Assembly (NCBI GenBank): GCA_018334915.1
Contig: JAGXLB010000010.1
Span: 1 to 32,707 of the forward strand
DNA length: 32,707 nucleotides
Direction of reading: 5' to 3'
Source: Candidatus Bipolaricaulota bacterium
Lineage (GTDB): Bacteria > Bipolaricaulota > Bipolaricaulia > M55B111
How positions within the stretch are numbered: the first letter of the stretch is position 1; every line of letters begins with the position of its first letter. The translations under genes were made by a program, and so were the position numbers. Shown here in pieces: positions 1 to 8,915 of this stretch. The notes beneath the pieces were generated by a model, which saw nothing but the letters and a program-made list of their open reading frames with translations, searched no databases and had not been told where the DNA came from.

Positions 1-2
1 CA

Positions 3-176
3 AAGTTTCTCGGTAAGATAGTCAGTATCGCCCCTGGAGGAGCTACAACAATGGACGTTACGCTACCATTGCTTAAAGAAATAGGTGGAGAGGAGATAAT
101 ACTTCCAGCTTTCTTCAGCGGCGCAGTTCTGTCCTCACTGGTGCCGTTATTAGTACCTCTACTAATTCGTATCTAG
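3..176 (+). CDS. C-terminal end of a membrane protein, probably LysO/DUF340 family (partial, truncated by window start)
   Basis: Frame 3 reads KFLGKIVSIAPGGATTMDVTLPLLKEIGGEEIILPAFFSGAVLSSLVPLLVPLLIRI*. The GATTMDVTLP motif and hydrophobic C-terminus resemble LysO (DUF340). Missing from the ORF track because it has no start in the window. Confidence 0.6.
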   Translation, partial: KFLGKIVSIAPGGATTMDVTLPLLKEIGGEEIILPAFFSGAVLSSLVPLLVPLLIRI

Positions 177-230
177 CTATTAACTAAAAAGAAGAAAATT
201 CTTCCCTCGAATTAACTATAAACTAAATTT

Positions 231-366
231 AAAAACCTGCTGGGCGACAACTCAACTCGTAGCACCAACTATTTCGCAGGGAACACTGCCGTGCTCCCCG
301 CGAAACAGCTTAACCAAAAATATCTTTACAGCTAATCCAGCTCAGTTCGGCTAGAACACCCAACAG
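231..366 (-). ncRNA. Candidate structured RNA or long 3' UTR structure downstream of HU
   Basis: On the minus strand, a 10-bp closing helix CTGTTGGGTG/CGCCCAGCAG (357-366 with 237-246, two G-U) encloses a 20-bp hairpin (267-310: AGCTGTTTCGCGGGGAGCAC-GGCA-GTGTTCCCTGCGAAATAGTT, Watson-Crick plus G-U only). The closing helix is followed by GTTTTT. Confidence 0.4.
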
Positions 367-404
367 ATTCAACCGTCAGGATAAACCTGGCAAAGAAGTT
401 TTTG

Positions 405-731
405 TTATTCCTTCTCTATTTTCAGGTCCCCTGAACTCGTTTTTACTGCTTTCAGGCTTTCTCTGACCCCTTCTTTTAGGTTTTTGCCCGTCTTGAATGC
501 GGGTACTACCTTACTCGGTACCTTGATTTTTTCACCCGTTTGCGGGTTAATACGTTCAGTTGCTTTTCTGGATCTGGTTTCAAACTTACCGAACCCTGTC
601 AACAGAACCTCTTCGTTGTTCTTCAGTGCCTCGGTAATTATATCGATGACCGCATCAAGCGCTTTCTTAGAATCCTTTTTGGTAAAACCAGTGGCCTCAC
701 TCAGTCTGTCGACAAACTCGCCTTTGTTCAT
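405..731 (-). CDS. hup: HU family DNA-binding protein
   Basis: MNKGEFVDRLSEATGFTKKDSKKALDAVIDII...GFGKFETRSRKATERINPQTGEKIKVP is a typical HU sequence. AGGAGG RBS upstream. Confidence 0.96.
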   Translation of the reverse strand: MNKGEFVDRLSEATGFTKKDSKKALDAVIDIITEALKNNEEVLLTGFGKFETRSRKATERINPQTGEKIKVPSKVVPAFKTGKNLKEGVRESLKAVKTSSGDLKIEKE

Positions 732-785
732 GTGAAATTTAACCTCCTGTTGGGTTTAATTTAACAGTACTAAACCGTAATGTGG

Positions 786-815
786 ATTATAACAGTGCTT
801 TACCACAAAATCCAA
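786..815 (-). promoter_or_regulatory. Putative sigma-70-type promoter of hup
   Basis: On the minus strand TTGGAT - 18 nt - TATAAT, about 55 nt upstream of the HU start codon. Confidence 0.5.
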
Positions 816-1133
816 GTATTAAAAGGAAAACCGACAAACTATTAAACCATTAATTGTAACCAACCACACCTTAACTTAACTTTATATCAATCCTACAGAG
901 GATTTCAAGGTTTTTCGGCGCAAAAACCGGATCACTATTGTATAGCAAGAAAAATAAGTTAACATTGACAACATTATGAGTTTTTTCCAAAGTAAGTCGA
1001 TAGTTCCGCTCAACCAAACAGGACTCATACAAAAACCAACCGATCAGTACCGAAGCAATATACGGTGTATTCTCGGTAAGTTTTGGTAAATGCCGACAAT
1101 CCGATATAGTTTATATCATAATCGGTGAGGGAA

Positions 1134-2015
1134 ATGCAAACGAAAATTGTAGTTAATCCAGTAGCCGGGGGAGGAACTTCCCTCAAAAAGTTACCAAAAG
1201 TAGAAAAAATTCTTGATTCGGAAGATGTAAAATACGATATTGTTCGAACCCGGTTTCCAGGCCACGCAACTGAACTCGCAGGACAGATAGAGGCTTCAGG
1301 AGACAGGGTAGTTGCAATGGGCGGCGACGGTACCGTTCGGGAAGTACTAAACGGGATCCTGTCTCCGGATACTCCAATAGGAATAATTCCGGCGGGCATG
1401 GGTAACGACTTCGCGCGGAGTCTCGGTATTTCTACGGATGTTTCCAGAGCCTCGCAATACCTCATAAATACTGCAATTAAAAAGGTTGATCTCGGAGTTG
1501 AACGGGGAAAGTTCTTCAACGTAATGGGAGTTGGGTTCCCGTCCCACGTAGTAGAAAGGTTCAATAGGTACAAAAGGGGTCCTGTAAGGAGTTCGTTAAT
1601 CTATTTTATCGGCTTGCTGCGTTCCGTGACTGACCTGGACAATTACGAGTTTCAACTGGAACTGGACGGTAACACACGAAACCAAAGAGCAAACGCAATC
1701 TTCGTAACAAATTCTCGGTTTACCGCGGGGGGTCTGGAACTTGTACCTCAAGCCGAGATGGATGACGGATTACTTGACGTTGCAATTATCTCCGGCGCCG
1801 GGAGGATGGAACTCCTACTGGCTTTGAGGCAAGCTTACAGAGGAGAACACGTAAACCATCCAAAGATAGAGTTTTTGAGGGCAAAAAAGGTCAGAATAGA
1901 ATCGAGATCTCGGTTGATAAAGATGTTCGATGGAGAGTTAGAAGGTACGACGCCGGCGGAACTCGAGATCGCTCCCAGGAGCAGAACCATCATAGTCCCT
2001 GCAAACGAAGAGTGA
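1134..2015 (+). CDS. Diacylglycerol kinase / YegS-family lipid kinase
   Basis: NPVAGGGTSLKKLPKVEKIL, GGDGTVREVLNGI and GIIPAGMGNDFARSL are DAGK catalytic-domain motifs. ORF could start at 1125 or 1134. Confidence 0.92.
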   Translation: MQTKIVVNPVAGGGTSLKKLPKVEKILDSEDVKYDIVRTRFPGHATELAGQIEASGDRVVAMGGDGTVREVLNGILSPDTPIGIIPAGMGNDFARSLGISTDVSRASQYLINTAIKKVDLGVERGKFFNVMGVGFPSHVVERFNRYKRGPVRSSLIYFIGLLRSVTDLDNYEFQLELDGNTRNQRANAIFVTNSRFTAGGLELVPQAEMDDGLLDVAIISGAGRMELLLALRQAYRGEHVNHPKIEFLRAKKVRIESRSRLIKMFDGELEGTTPAELEIAPRSRTIIVPANEE

Positions 2016-2228
2016 AAAAGTACAATCTATTCAATTCTTTCAGCAACGGCGGATTTATTTGTCCGGCTCGACTAAGTGCTCTCCCCCCTTATCTAGCAAC
2101 TCTCTCAAGAAACCCAGCAGTAGACGAAATCCGGCAGCCAGATAAGGGGGGAGCACTTAGTAAAAAATGAAACCAACCTTCATAAACTAAGTTTCGCTTT
2201 CATACGATGGAGAAAGAATTGAGATCAA
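2012..2228 (+). repeat. Dispersed structured intergenic element, copy A (hairpin/core inverted relative to flanks)
   Basis: Arms ACTAAGTGCTCTCCCCCCTTATCT (2071-2094) and AGATAAGGGGGGAGCACTTAGT (2140-2161), with a 2-nt bulge. Core CAGCAGTAGACGAAATCCGGCAGCCAG (2115-2141). Flanks align with copies B and C. Confidence 0.75.
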
Positions 2229-2269
2229 ACTCTAATTGTCTAGTAGACCGCAACATCTTAACTAAAACT

Positions 2270-3523
2270 TCAACTAGCGTCGATAACTACCTCATCTATA
2301 ACGTCCCGGTCTACAGTCATGTCTACGTTACAACCAACTCTCCCGGCGTCCGCCTCCCGGTTAATCCTAGCGACCTCAATCGTCTGTAGTTTTATCTCGT
2401 TCTCATCCACCAATACCCTTACGTAATGCAGCGAATCACCTTTTGCCCTGCGTGAGAAATCAAACCTCGACGATAAGTTACCCGTCGGTGCACCGCCACC
2501 ACCGGTAACCACGTAGGTGACTCCGTTCTTGACTGCCCGTTCGTAAGAATGAACGTGTCCATTGAATACCAGGTCCACTCCGTGCTTCTCGAAAAGTGTA
2601 CCCCAGCTGTCCTCCAACCCGGCGTCGACTCCTTCGGAGTACACCGAGGAGTAGATCGGATGGTGAAATATCACTACGGTAACTGGTTTCGTGTTACTTT
2701 TAAGTTCTTCTACCAGCCACTCACGTTCTTCTGAAAAGTTCGAGTGCCCCATCAGGTGTCGATTGGAGTCCAGAACGATAAACTTAACTCGGCCATAGGA
2801 AAGCGAATACCACTGCTTCCCGTACTCACCGCCTCCCGCGGGCAACCCAAAGGCGTCGTAATAACTATCGTCGTTTCTCTCGTGATTACCCAGTGCGGGA
2901 ACGATCGGCGTGGATTTGCTGAAAGGCTCGATCGCCCAGAAGAAGTCCGCCCAATTGTTAGAAACCGGACTTTCGACGAGATCTCCCGTGTGGATAATGA
3001 ACGAAGGATGGAAAGGATCCAGTGCCATTTCCGAAGCGACTAGTCTATGTCTTCTGGGACAGGTCCTGGTATCGCCGTATACGAAAAAGGAAAAGTCATT
3101 AGCCTCACTGGCTGGACTTCCGAAGTAATTGATCTCACCACGTCCGGGGTCTTTTCCAATGCAATAAACGTATTCTGCACCGGAAGTCAGTCCATCCAGT
3201 TTGACGTGATGGAAAAGCCGCTTTCCACTTTCCTCCTCAGCTCTTTGCCTCAACTTTTCTTGTTCTAGATAAAAATCTGCTTTTTCGTAACTCAGCTTTC
3301 CAGTAGTTGCCCGGTCCGTTCTCCAGTTCACCGCAACGGTATAACTATCTTTCAAAGTTAGATACGGTCCCCAGATTGGTTCTTTAAGCTCCCGCCCCTC
3401 AGCGGAAATAACAATTGAGCTTAAAAATAATGTCAGCACAAAAGCCCAAAAAATATTTAGCCCGGACCTTTTGGTCGCAAAGCTCTCCGGTTTCATATTC
3501 TCACCCAGGTTAAACAACCCCAA
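2270..3523 (-). CDS. Secreted purple-acid-phosphatase-like metallophosphoesterase
   Basis: Signal-peptide-like N-terminus, Fn3-like PAP N-domain (TVAVNWRTDRATTGKLSY), then YGDTR, HTGDLV, LGNHERND and FNGHVHSYER metallophosphatase motifs. Confidence 0.9.
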   Translation of the reverse strand: MGLFNLGENMKPESFATKRSGLNIFWAFVLTLFLSSIVISAEGRELKEPIWGPYLTLKDSYTVAVNWRTDRATTGKLSYEKADFYLEQEKLRQRAEEESGKRLFHHVKLDGLTSGAEYVYCIGKDPGRGEINYFGSPASEANDFSFFVYGDTRTCPRRHRLVASEMALDPFHPSFIIHTGDLVESPVSNNWADFFWAIEPFSKSTPIVPALGNHERNDDSYYDAFGLPAGGGEYGKQWYSLSYGRVKFIVLDSNRHLMGHSNFSEEREWLVEELKSNTKPVTVVIFHHPIYSSVYSEGVDAGLEDSWGTLFEKHGVDLVFNGHVHSYERAVKNGVTYVVTGGGGAPTGNLSSRFDFSRRAKGDSLHYVRVLVDENEIKLQTIEVARINREADAGRVGCNVDMTVDRDVIDEVVIDAS

Positions 3524-3547
3524 AATTAAAATGTGGAATACGGGTAA

Positions 3548-5884
3548 CTACTTATTCTCAGTTGTAGGTTCGGATTTCTGTTTCAATTCCGGCTTGCTTT
3601 TCAATTCACCCATTAATTTGTACATCCTCTGGAGCGCCATGAGCCAGGAAAGAGTCGACTCCGCCCCTTCGTTTTCGTTGGCCCGGGAAGGATGTAATCC
3701 GTCCCTGCATCCACCGCTCCGAAAGTCGTACAGGGTAACACCAAGGTCATTTTTACCCAAAAACCAGTTGAAAGCCATGTAAATGTTCTCCAGGTATTCC
3801 CTGGAATCCGTCGCCTGCCAGGCCTGCCAGTTCGCATCAATCAACGCAGCTACCTCGACAGGCTGCTGGTCATAATCAGCCTTTTTCCCTCCTCGAACGA
3901 GCCATCCGTCGTTGCCGATTAACGATATAATATTCCTGCTTGAATCGGTTTGAATGTCCATTAACCAGCGAAGGCTTTTAAGTCCCCAGTCCTTCATTTC
4001 TTCGTTTGAAGTAAAATCACCCCAGCATATAAGTGCCTGGGGCAACCGGGCGTTTTCGTAGGTAACGCTGTCCTCGGGCCAGACCCAGTCGTCGGAAGAA
4101 TTTTCTTTGAATCTTTCCAGCAATCTATCCGCCAGAGAATTTCCCAGTAATTTCGTGTTCCTGTCTCCTTCGAACTTGTCGAGATATCTCCTGATTCCCA
4201 GAATCGAAAAAGCCCAAGCCCGGGGAGATGTAAAATCACTAACCGAATCGGCCGCCTGATGAAAAAGCTGGTTCCCATAGCCAACCAGCGCTTCGTTCGG
4301 CCTCTTTTTAATCAACGTACCGGCTGCCCAGACCAATCGTCCATGCGCGTCCTCGGTCCTTTCCTCCCGTTCCCACTGCCTGTCAAAAGATAAGTAATTT
4401 CGCGCCTGGCCGGTTTGAGGATCAATGGCTGACCCCAGAAACGAAAGATACGTCCGCAGCAGTTCAAGGGCAGAATCTTCCCCAAAAATCTTCCACTGAT
4501 CGAGGGCAACTATTGCTCCTCGAGCGTTGTCATCGGTTGTATACCCAAACTTTCTGTTCGGTACGGTATAAGAGGCGTGTTGATAGATTCCCGTGTCATC
4601 AGTCAGCGTCTTTAAGTAATCTATTTTTACTTCCGGTAAATCAGGGAGACTATCACTAGGGTCAACCTGTTCACCCGTAGATACTTTGACGTCTTCCTTG
4701 TACTTTTTGATCGCTTCGTGGTACTTCTCCTGGTATTTAGCAGCCACCGAATGCCAGATCATATCCCTGCCGAACTGATAGGCACTCCGTCTCATAGCCT
4801 GGCGTTTTCCTTCGTTTGCAAGGAGGTCGATAATTGCTTCCCCTGTTGCATCCGGATTCTCAAATGGAACAAGCTTCCCTCTGCCGTCAGCCAGCATTTC
4901 CTCGGCATACCAGTAAGGAGTTGACACTACGGCATTACCCAGGGCAACGGCATAAGCCAGAGTACCTGAGGAAATTTGCTCTCGAGAAAGATAGGGAGTA
5001 AGGTAAATATCACTGGTCACCAGGTATTTCTTAAGCTCGTCCAGCGGAACGAACATCTCGTGAAATACCACGTTATTCTGAAGCCCCCTCTCCCTTACCA
5101 TCCTCTCAAGGTTCAACCTATATTCCTCACCCCTCTCTTCCTTGACGTGAGGATGGGTCGCTCCCAGAACTATGTATAGTGATTCGGGAAATTCTTTTGC
5201 AACCCTCTCCATAGCTTCAATCGCCACTTCTATACCCTTATTGGGGCCCAGCAAGCCAAAAGTTAATATCACAGACCGACCTTCAATTCCGTAGTCCTCT
5301 TTGTAATAAGAAGTATCCAAAAAAGGTACATCAGGCGCTCCATGAGGAATCATCGAAACCTTGTCCGGTGGTACGTCGTAGAAGTCCCGAAGTAACTCTT
5401 TACCTTTATTGGCGAGCACCACAACTTCCGTCGATAGATTACATACCTCTTTAAGGACCTCCCGCTGGTGGTCCGATGGGTTTTTAAGTATAGTGTGGAG
5501 CGTGGATATAACGGGTTTCCTTACTACGTCAAGGAAAGTCAGAAGGTTTTCCCCGTCCTCGCCCCCAAAGATCCCGTACTCATGCTGAACGTTTACGACC
5601 CTTGTATCGGAAAGATTTACGTAGTCCGCGGCTCTTCGATAGTCAAGCTTGTTCTGGGCATTGATTTCGAATCCCACCTCCGGACCGTATTCGTAACCTT
5701 CTGGCTGATCATTCAGGGCAGCAATATTAACTCTGCCCTTGGCGGATAGTTCTTCTCCGTATCTCTGAGATACGTTCCTGGCTAAGTCGTGAGTAAAAGT
5801 CCCAATTCCACATTTTCTGGGCGGGTAAGTGGCAAGAAACGTTACGGAAGTCTCCCCAATTTTTTCATCGGTCAAGGTAACCAC
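3548..5884 (-). CDS. GT4-type glycosyltransferase fused to a C-terminal ~350-aa domain (probably alpha/alpha-barrel)
   Basis: N-terminus TYPPRKCGIGTFTHDLARNV and ILTFGLLGPNKGIEVAIEAM are GT-B motifs. The C-terminal half (VPNRKFGYTTDDNARGAIVALDQWK...) is helical and glycosidase-like. Confidence 0.85.
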   Translation of the reverse strand: MVTLTDEKIGETSVTFLATYPPRKCGIGTFTHDLARNVSQRYGEELSAKGRVNIAALNDQPEGYEYGPEVGFEINAQNKLDYRRAADYVNLSDTRVVNVQHEYGIFGGEDGENLLTFLDVVRKPVISTLHTILKNPSDHQREVLKEVCNLSTEVVVLANKGKELLRDFYDVPPDKVSMIPHGAPDVPFLDTSYYKEDYGIEGRSVILTFGLLGPNKGIEVAIEAMERVAKEFPESLYIVLGATHPHVKEERGEEYRLNLERMVRERGLQNNVVFHEMFVPLDELKKYLVTSDIYLTPYLSREQISSGTLAYAVALGNAVVSTPYWYAEEMLADGRGKLVPFENPDATGEAIIDLLANEGKRQAMRRSAYQFGRDMIWHSVAAKYQEKYHEAIKKYKEDVKVSTGEQVDPSDSLPDLPEVKIDYLKTLTDDTGIYQHASYTVPNRKFGYTTDDNARGAIVALDQWKIFGEDSALELLRTYLSFLGSAIDPQTGQARNYLSFDRQWEREERTEDAHGRLVWAAGTLIKKRPNEALVGYGNQLFHQAADSVSDFTSPRAWAFSILGIRRYLDKFEGDRNTKLLGNSLADRLLERFKENSSDDWVWPEDSVTYENARLPQALICWGDFTSNEEMKDWGLKSLRWLMDIQTDSSRNIISLIGNDGWLVRGGKKADYDQQPVEVAALIDANWQAWQATDSREYLENIYMAFNWFLGKNDLGVTLYDFRSGGCRDGLHPSRANENEGAESTLSWLMALQRMYKLMGELKSKPELKQKSEPTTENK

Positions 5885-5991
5885 CCCCTAAAAAATAAAT
5901 CTAAAATCTGAGGTAATGATTGATATTCAAGCTATTTATCGTAAATACGTAAAAGTCAGAGGTTTCCGCAAAGCGGAGAGGCTAAATAAAA

Positions 5992-6939
5992 CTAGCCAGC
6001 CAACAGATATTGTAAAAGGTCGTCCAGTTCAGCCGTAGCTACGCCAATACTGGAATCGGCGGCCCCGTAATAAATCCTTAACTTTTTACTTTCCTCTTGA
6101 TTGTCAACCACCGCTCCAGTGGGAAATACGACACCCGGGACGTCGCCCCTGTATTCGTAATCTTCCCTTGGCCCCATCACCCAGGGATCAGCTCGCTTGA
6201 TCACTTTCGTCGGGTCATTTCGGTCCAGTAACGCCAGCCCAACTCTGTACAGGCTTCCAGAAGCCGTCTCTCGCACCCCGTGATAGATAATCAGCCATCC
6301 TTCCTCCGTTTCTATAGGCTGGGGACCAAGTCCGACCTTTGCGTCGTCCCACCAGCCACTCCGTCTGGTTATCAATATCTCGTGCTCACCCCAGTGGACG
6401 AGATCGGGGGAAAAAGATATCCATATATGCTGTTCTCCCCTGACAATCGGTCGGTGTATCAATACGTACCTGTCACCAAACTTCCGGGGAAAGAGAGATG
6501 CGTCCTTGTCTTCTGGGGACAGCATTACTCCTCGCTTATCAAAAGTTTCGAAGTCTTCAGTAAAGGCCAATGAAACCTGTGGTCCTGCCGGGGAAAAGGA
6601 AGTATAGGTTATGGCGTATTTTTCCATTGGAGCGAACCACACTATTCTTGGATCCTCTAACCCCCATTGCTCCTCGTGAAACTCCTCCGATCTGGATAAA
6701 GTAGGGTTATCATCGACTTTCCAGCCCGTTTTACCGTCCTGGCTTCGGGCTACCGTCAGGTGAGAAAAGCCGCGGCAATCCTCTACACGGCAGAGCAATA
6801 TAGTCTCTCCATCGAGTTTAGTCGCGCCCGGATTAAAGACGGAATTTACCACGTATGGCCATTCTTCTGCCTTTAATATAGGGTTTCCCGCGTATCTATT
6901 AAAAATTTCTCTCGGGTTATTGTTCAAACAAAAGTTCAT
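5992..6939 (-). CDS. GH130-family glycosidase/phosphorylase (PH1107-related)
   Basis: YAGNPILKAEEWPYVVNSVFNPGATKLDGETILLCRVED and WGLEDPRIVWF, typical of GH130 five-bladed propellers. Confidence 0.9.
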   Translation of the reverse strand: MNFCLNNNPREIFNRYAGNPILKAEEWPYVVNSVFNPGATKLDGETILLCRVEDCRGFSHLTVARSQDGKTGWKVDDNPTLSRSEEFHEEQWGLEDPRIVWFAPMEKYAITYTSFSPAGPQVSLAFTEDFETFDKRGVMLSPEDKDASLFPRKFGDRYVLIHRPIVRGEQHIWISFSPDLVHWGEHEILITRRSGWWDDAKVGLGPQPIETEEGWLIIYHGVRETASGSLYRVGLALLDRNDPTKVIKRADPWVMGPREDYEYRGDVPGVVFPTGAVVDNQEESKKLRIYYGAADSSIGVATAELDDLLQYLLAG

Positions 6940-7104
6940 TATATTACCTCGTGTTGGTCGGTTTCTATCTTAAATTATATCTACAATTCACACCTATTCC
7001 AATTAATCCTAAGAATAGCCGTCATAAGGATCTTGTGGGAAGTCGGAAACTTGCTGCCCTTTGCGTTGATATTTGACTTACGAGAGATTATATTATTTCC
7101 CGAG

Positions 7105-8217
7105 GTGATTTTCCTGGTTCGTCACAGAGCTTTAGTCGAATTTCTCGAGGAGATTGCTCCTCCACATCTGGAGTCCGACTGGGATAATTCCGGGACTCAG
7201 GTTAGTACCGGCCAGGAAAATATTAGTAAAATACTAATTGATCTCGACCCATCACTGGAATTGATAGACAAAAGCGTCACCAGAGAAGTAGACCTTGTGC
7301 TTACCCATCACCCTCTTATTTTCTCCCAGCTGGATAGCCTGGATCAGGATACCCTGACCGGTAAAAAGATTTTCACTCTGGTCCAGAATGGAACAGGATT
7401 GATCTCCATCCATACCCCGTTTGATCAATCGGAACGGGGATTATCCCAGGGACTGGCTGAAAGACTGGATCTCCATTCTACGAGCCCCCTAACAAGACTG
7501 GAAACGGGGAAACTGTTCAAACTGGAAGTATTTGTTCCCCGATCAGAGGAAGACTACCTGGTAGAAGCACTTACAGGTGCGGGGGCGGGGAAGGTAGGAA
7601 ACTATGAAGATAGCTACTATCGCTGGAAAGCGGAGGGCAGGTTCAAACCACTGAAGTCAGCCACTCCTCATCAGGGGCGAGAGAACAGGTCAGAGTCCAC
7701 GAAGGAAGTAAGGCTGGATTTTCTGGTGGAACCTAGTGCCAAAGATCAGGTAATTTCGGCTCTGAGACGGTCCCACCCTTACGAGGAACCCGGGTTCTCC
7801 CTGATAAAAACAGAAAGGTCAGAGCCCGGAGTTGGCCTGGGTCGCATAGGCAGGTGGAAGTCAGCCCGGGGAATCAAAGAGGCGAAATCCTTCGTGGCAG
7901 AAACCCTTGAAGTAGACGAAAAAGAAATGACCGTTTCCGGAACTCTATCAGGTCCCGTAAACTGGGTAGCTGCATCTCCCGGTTCCGGTGGATCAGTTGT
8001 AAGTCCGGCGGATAACTCAGGGGTTGATCTATTAATCACCGGTGAGTTGGATTATCACGAAAGACTGAAAACAAAGGAGATGGGTCTGACCGTAATAGAA
8101 GTAGGTCATTATCACTCTGAAAAGGTGTTTACTCCCTGGGTGGGAAATCTCTTACGGGATCGTTTCACCAGTGATGAATTACAGATAGAGTTTCACGAGG
8201 AGGGAACTGAGATTTGA
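7105..8217 (+). CDS. Nif3-like dinuclear metal centre protein (YqfO type, with inserted domain)
   Basis: PPHLESDWDNSGTQVSTGQ, LVLTHHPLIF, SIHTPFDQSERGLSQGLAERL, LLITGELDYHERL and EVGHYHSE. N-terminus uncertain (ORF opens at 7033). Confidence 0.9.
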   Translation: MIFLVRHRALVEFLEEIAPPHLESDWDNSGTQVSTGQENISKILIDLDPSLELIDKSVTREVDLVLTHHPLIFSQLDSLDQDTLTGKKIFTLVQNGTGLISIHTPFDQSERGLSQGLAERLDLHSTSPLTRLETGKLFKLEVFVPRSEEDYLVEALTGAGAGKVGNYEDSYYRWKAEGRFKPLKSATPHQGRENRSESTKEVRLDFLVEPSAKDQVISALRRSHPYEEPGFSLIKTERSEPGVGLGRIGRWKSARGIKEAKSFVAETLEVDEKEMTVSGTLSGPVNWVAASPGSGGSVVSPADNSGVDLLITGELDYHERLKTKEMGLTVIEVGHYHSEKVFTPWVGNLLRDRFTSDELQIEFHEEGTEI

Positions 8218-8915
8218 ACAAAAACGTGGAAAAACTTCTGAAACTTCAAGAAATAGATGACACAATCCGGAAAAAAGATCTCAGGATCGGCAAATTAGAG
8301 CAGAGGAAGGATAAGCTTGAAGAAGAAATCGACCTTTTAAAAGAAAAGGAAAAGGAAAGAGAAGAAAGATTGAAAAAATTAAAAGAAAAAAGCGAGGAAA
8401 AAAACCGGGAGGTCGACGAACTTCAGAACCAGATAGAAAAGTACCAGGAAAGACTGGACGAAGGAATTATTAGCTTCAAGGAAACTGAAGCACTCGAGGA
8501 AAAAATCGAACACTCAACTAACAGGATGGAAAAACTAGAAGACGAAGCAATCGATATAATGATGGAGATAGATAGAACAAAAGAAGAGAGAAAAAAACAG
8601 AAATCAGAAACTAGTGAAGCTATTAAAAAAAAGAAAGAAAAGATAGCCGACCTGGAAGATGAGAAGGAAAAGATGGCCAATGACCTCCAGGAGCTGAAGA
8701 AAGACAAGGAGGACGTTTTGGAAGGAATTCCAGAGAGGTTAATCAGTCAATACGATCGACTTAGGTCCGCAAACAATGATCCTGTAGTTCAGATCAAGAA
8801 CGGAGTCTGCCAGGGCTGCCAGATGTCCGTAAGCAAAAACACCATTAAGCGGGCGCGCGATTCTCAGGAGATAGCAACCTGTGAAAATTGTTCTCGAATC
8901 CTCTTCATCGGATAA
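8214..8915 (+). CDS. Coiled-coil protein with C-terminal C4 zinc ribbon (CT398-like/DUF164)
   Basis: Long coiled coil followed by CQGCQMSVSKNTIKRARDSQEIATCENCSRILF. TTG start overlaps the preceding stop codon. Confidence 0.88.
   Translation: MNKNVEKLLKLQEIDDTIRKKDLRIGKLEQRKDKLEEEIDLLKEKEKEREERLKKLKEKSEEKNREVDELQNQIEKYQERLDEGIISFKETEALEEKIEHSTNRMEKLEDEAIDIMMEIDRTKEERKKQKSETSEAIKKKKEKIADLEDEKEKMANDLQELKKDKEDVLEGIPERLISQYDRLRSANNDPVVQIKNGVCQGCQMSVSKNTIKRARDSQEIATCENCSRILFIG

Noticed and set aside
339-349. CAGCTCAGTTC shared with copy B's GGCTCAGTTC
   Set aside because: A 9-nt match alone is expected by chance, and the rest of the region does not align.
1025-1573. 182-aa minus-strand ORF
   Set aside because: Fully antisense to the well-supported DagK-like gene, with no recognisable protein family.
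2071-2161. Copy A as a MITE with terminal inverted repeats
   Set aside because: The inverted repeats are not shared between copies, homology continues outside them, and no target-site duplication is seen.
5961-5976. Small hairpin TCCGC-TTT-GCGGA between the GH130 and GT genes
   Set aside because: Five-bp stem with no T-tract, too weak to call a terminator or attenuator.
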